From assembly GCA_027946555.1 (NCBI GenBank), contig JAPEVC010000315.1, positions 1-32,770 of the forward strand: a stretch of DNA of 32,770 nucleotides, given 5' to 3'. The position numbers were made by a program, and so were the translations under genes. Below are positions 29,352 to 32,770 of this stretch, piece after piece. The notes below the pieces were generated by a model. The model did not search any database. It worked only from the letters and a program-made list of their open reading frames with translations, and was not told the origin of the DNA. This stretch comes from Gnomoniopsis sp. IMI 355080. Its lineage: Eukaryota; Ascomycota; Sordariomycetes; Diaporthales; Gnomoniaceae. Within the stretch, counting starts at the first letter, position 1. Each line of letters starts with the position of its first letter.

Positions 29352-29867
29352 GAGTTGGGCCCTCCCCCCGCGAAATGAAGCTGGTAACTTGGGATGCTTG
29401 GGAATAATTGATCATTCGTTTGGGAGAACCCGCTCGTGTCTTGCGCAAGAAGGCCCAAATATGGGTTCGGGAGATCCTACTTTGGCGCAGCCTGAAGTCT
29501 ACGGATTTAGGGGGCATTGGTTAAACAGAGGCCACAACAACAATTGACCAGAGGAACAACCAATGTCAAGAAAAGGTTAAAATCCTATCAGTCTTTTCGT
29601 ACGGCTTTCGTTGACCAACCCCCAAAAAGAATCTAGCTTGGTGATCTTGATGGTGTTTCTTGGCGCAAGCCCGTGCCTCCGTGCGTCACGATCTCGTGGT
29701 GGGCGAGCATATCAGATGAAACGGCCCACTGAAACGTTCCAGTTCAACCTCTGCTCCCTCATATTATTGACGATAAATGCGGTGTACTCTCAAAGCAAGG
29801 AACTCTTTATCATTCTGTTTTTTCGTCGAAATTGTGGCTATACTAGGCTGGAACTTCCTCGCACAAC
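29352..29867. other. Intergenic region, FAN1 3' flank and SET gene promoter
   Basis: Both neighbours are on the plus strand. No gene is seen. An AATGTCAAGAAAAGG stretch and a TTATTGACGATAAATG stretch are A/T-rich and may belong to FAN1 3'-end formation and to the next promoter. There is no other clear element. Confidence 0.5.
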
Positions 29868-31214
29868 ATGTCGTCCTTCTTCAAAATGCTTGCCAGCCTC
29901 GCCAGTCTTGGACTAGGGCTGGCATTTGCAGTGTCCAGCAATTCTGATGTTTACGTCTCAGCAGCGCAACATTCCCCGTCAGAAATCTGCTTAAGCAGTC
30001 CGCTTTTCACCGCTCAGACGCCTGGGATAGGATCGCAGTGCAGCAGCAACACGTCAGCCAACATGACAGCCGACTCTTTCACAACAGAGCCCTCGTCAGA
30101 AGATTATTCGTCGGGCGGTTGGTCTGGCCCACATGCCTGCGCAGGGTCCTTCTGTGTTTATGCCAATCCCTCTTTCGCAGGGAACCGCGGTATCGCAATT
30201 ATTAGCGATGGAGATTCCGCTAACATGCTCGCCAATCTGCCTGGCTTTGTTGACCTGGCTAGCCCTCGAGCTGCAGATCTGCTGGTCACCGCGAACATCA
30301 ACTCTCGTTCCCAAGGTGTTGATACACGGGACATACCTGGCAAAGGCCGCGGTCTCGTGGCCTCGCGGCCCATCCACCGCGGTGAGCAGATAATGGCTTA
30401 CACGCCTGCTCTGGTCATACATCGGGCATTTGTGGATGAGTTGAGCCGTGCAGAACAGTTGCGCCTTCTGCGCGACGCTGTGGGCCGTCTACCCACACTC
30501 ACGCGAGTCGTCTTTTGGAAACAACTTGGACAGACGCACGAGGCCGAGGACAACGACATCTTGGAAATCGTCATGAATAACTCGTTCAACCTTCCCCTCA
30601 ACCTCTCCGGCGTGAGCTTCATAGGAAATTTCCCCGAGGTCTCAATGTATAACCACGACTGCCGGCCGAGCGTGGCGTTTCATCTTGAAAGCGGGCTGGT
30701 ACATCGCACTCATGCGGTGCGCACTGCGGTTGCGGGTGAGGAGTTAAGTATCTCGTACGTGGACTCACATCGTGTGCGAGAGGTCAGGAGGGCCAGGACG
30801 AAGAAGAACTGGGGATTTGAGTGCGCTTGTGCGCAGTGCATGTTGCCCGAGACGTTGCGGAATGCCAGCGATCATAGACTGTGGAGGATCTATGAGGTCG
30901 AGAATTCATTACTGCTACACGAGGGCAGTGCACAAGGGAAGCATGCAAAGGAAGGTGATGTGGTGGATAAGGTGGAGTTATTGTTGAGCTTGTACCAGCA
31001 GGAGAGAATGCTTGATAGCCATGGTGCAGTGGCTTTTAAGACTGCCGCGCTGAATTACAACTCCATCAGGAGAACGGAGTTGGCGATCAAGTATGCGCTG
31101 CTAGCCCTGGAAGCCTTTATCATTGAAGACGGCGCGAGTTCGGACGGGGCTCGGGAGATACTGACGATGCTGGACGAGCCGGAGAGACACTGGAGCTGGG
31201 GCAAGAGGATATGA
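29868..31214 (+). CDS. SET-domain protein with signal peptide
   Basis: The gene is a single exon of 448 residues. Residues 1-25 look like a signal peptide: Lys 6, a hydrophobic LASLASLGLGLAFA core and a small-residue cleavage region. Residues 26-145 are Ser/Thr-rich with Cys at 41, 58, 91 and 96. The SET domain follows: GKGRGLVASRPI (about 158-169), NNSFNL, the knot strand YNHDCRPS (about 261-268) in place of the usual NHxCxPN, and GEELSISYVD (about 290-299). Next comes a post-SET-like CACAQC (about 319-324) and a helical tail. N-glycosylation sequons lie near 61, 65, 237, 245 and 332. SET proteins normally methylate lysines in nucleus or cytosol, so secretion is odd. I know of related fungal SET5-like proteins with signal peptides, but no proven substrate. 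A second ATG at residue 7 would keep the signal. Confidence 0.82.
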   Translation: MSSFFKMLASLASLGLGLAFAVSSNSDVYVSAAQHSPSEICLSSPLFTAQTPGIGSQCSSNTSANMTADSFTTEPSSEDYSSGGWSGPHACAGSFCVYANPSFAGNRGIAIISDGDSANMLANLPGFVDLASPRAADLLVTANINSRSQGVDTRDIPGKGRGLVASRPIHRGEQIMAYTPALVIHRAFVDELSRAEQLRLLRDAVGRLPTLTRVVFWKQLGQTHEAEDNDILEIVMNNSFNLPLNLSGVSFIGNFPEVSMYNHDCRPSVAFHLESGLVHRTHAVRTAVAGEELSISYVDSHRVREVRRARTKKNWGFECACAQCMLPETLRNASDHRLWRIYEVENSLLLHEGSAQGKHAKEGDVVDKVELLLSLYQQERMLDSHGAVAFKTAALNYNSIRRTELAIKYALLALEAFIIEDGASSDGAREILTMLDEPERHWSWGKRI

Positions 31215-32770
31215 TATTTCGCAGCCTTTTAGATAATCAATCTCCGTTCTGTGGCAGTCAGCCAAGCTTCTGCTTGCTGTAGCAAGGTATTCATTCACAA
31301 GACCCATTCAATTTGAGGAAGAATCTTGCGGATGACACGCTCCCCGAGGGATTTGGTAGAAGTTCTCGATTTGCTCGCCATGTGCACACAATCCACATTC
31401 CACCCCGGCCAAAGCTTTGCTATGTCTTGAATTACAAAGGGAAGTTTTCTAATTTCCACTGGGCACATCACCCGACTCCCTGGGTCCCCAAGCCAGCTGC
31501 CTCTTTGGGCCGCCAGAGTCTCTCAGCCTAACGGACATGATGCCGCGAACATGACTGATACCTAAGGATTTGAGTTTCCTGGTCTGCACCCATCACAGCG
31601 TCCTTTTGCCGTGACAGATTATCCGTTCACATCCAGAATCTCTGTGCTTGGCGTGGTAGGTCCAACAATTGCATGGGTACGTTGCTGTTCAGGAACAAAT
31701 GCTTTCCTATATCGATTGCTAAACTGTCGGAACTTGTCTCGAGACCATCGAATGCGATGTCGCATCTCGCAATGAGGTCAGAACTGGCCAACGGTACTTA
31801 GGTATACTAGATTGCACAGGACAGTGTGCTAGAATATGCTTCTGCCCTTTGTTCAGCACGGCCATCGTGCTTTGAACGTCAAACATATCTCGTGTCGTGT
31901 TTTCCATGTCTGTGCTGCCTTCAAAGAGCAGACTACAGCAGTCGTGGACAGTGTCACCACCTGTAATGCATCACATCACGCTGGAGAATGACATCCAAGT
32001 ATTTGACATCGATGACCAAGTATTTATTCCCACAGGCCCGGATTCTTATCTGTTAGGCCCATCTTCAGGGATTTGACCGAGCAGTCATCCTGATATAGAA
32101 ACTTCGTGTTCCTTTGGCCATTACCTTGGAAAGGGGACCCACACCAAAGTGGATCGGTCCGTGAATGCCCTTGCAGGGCAAAACTTTATGCGCAAAGCGA
32201 GGACATGTAAGCAGCGCAAGCTTGTAAAAGTCAGTGACCGTGCTAAGTATTTCTAAAGTTTGGCTGTGGGCAAACTAAACGACACTCTGCTAGCAAGCGG
32301 TGTAGAGGAACCTTGCTGTGTGGACATGACGGCGTGGCGTGTCTGAGTGTCGTTTTGAGATTATACAGTACACTGCTGTGCTGCGCCTGTGCAATGAGAG
32401 TCCATTGAGGCTTGTCGACCAGTAAAGACTGAAATGTGACTGACGTTGGTGTGTCTCACAGGATTCGAGAGCGGTCGTCGTGCCACGTATGACGACAGAA
32501 GGGTGCGAGATTCGCAGAGGACAATAGAATTCCAAGAATACAAACACCCGACGTACTCCAAGCCTAATCCCACCGTTGCAATCTGATATCTCGGTCCAAT
32601 CCAAAACGCCGACTCCAGCCAACCAGCAAAGCGTTGGATTTTCCCAACCTAAGCCCCCAAGACCCATCGATTCCTTTCCCCCTGTTTGAACCTTTTCCTT
32701 GATCCCAAGCTTTACAATTTTGTGTGACCGCGAGGTCCATGCATCTCTCCTGAGAGCCTCCTTCTTCCCC
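31215..32770. other. Right-hand region without a recognisable gene
   Basis: No gene can be supported. Open frames are short and overlap on both strands. A 10-base word, CCAAGTATTT, occurs twice at 31995-32004 and 32016-32025. The last 150 bases become pyrimidine-rich on the plus strand (CTTTCCCCCTG, CCTTTTCCTT, CTCTCCTG). This resembles a promoter or leader of a plus-strand gene that would begin beyond the window. Confidence 0.5.

Noticed and set aside
1..32770. Transposons, CRISPR arrays, rRNA genes, replication origins
   Set aside because: I saw no transposase, reverse transcriptase or long terminal repeats, no spaced repeat array and no rRNA sequence. Fungal origins cannot be recognised from sequence alone.

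Overview
The window looks like nuclear DNA of a filamentous ascomycete, probably a Sordariomycete and perhaps a hypocrealean. The reasons are the many short introns (mostly 42-111 nt) with GT..AG ends and CTAAC/CTGAC-like branch sites, genes packed on both strands from 10.7 kb onward, and repeated TACCTAGGTA palindromes between genes. The lineage is my inference from gene style, not from a database search.

Layout. Bases 1 to about 10,700 hold no gene I can recognise. They hold simple repeats, a G-rich tract, pyrimidine tracts and a few fragments that read like coding but cannot be supported. From 10,727 onward the window is gene-dense. Minus strand: SF3B1/Hsh155/Prp10 (U2 snRNP), an Ipa1/UBE3D-type HECT_2 protein, and OGG1 (8-oxoguanine DNA glycosylase). 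OGG1 is divergent from the plus-strand U2AF large subunit gene across about 0.5 kb. Next comes plus-strand RPS13 (uS15), convergent with minus-strand SDC1 (the Dpy-30 subunit of COMPASS); between them lies what may be a broken NTF2/SnoaL-like gene. A small unknown minus-strand ORF is divergent from plus-strand FAN1 (a VRR-NUC repair nuclease). Last is a plus-strand SET-domain protein with a signal peptide. The final 1.5 kb shows no gene.

How the genes relate. Three genes within about 11 kb act in pre-mRNA processing: SF3B1, U2AF large subunit and Ipa1. The first two are direct partners in other eukaryotes. Here SF3B1 keeps three RWD peptide ligand motifs and U2AF keeps the C-terminal UHM that would bind them. 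OGG1 and FAN1 are both DNA repair enzymes. SDC1 and the SET protein both point to lysine methylation, but the SET protein appears to enter the secretory pathway, so it is unlikely to work with COMPASS.

I found no system that I would call clearly new. The most unusual items are the apparently secreted SET-domain protein, the clustering of U2AF and SF3B1 genes, an OGG1 gene that could encode a second, longer and possibly mitochondrial form by leaky scanning, and the long gene-free left third.
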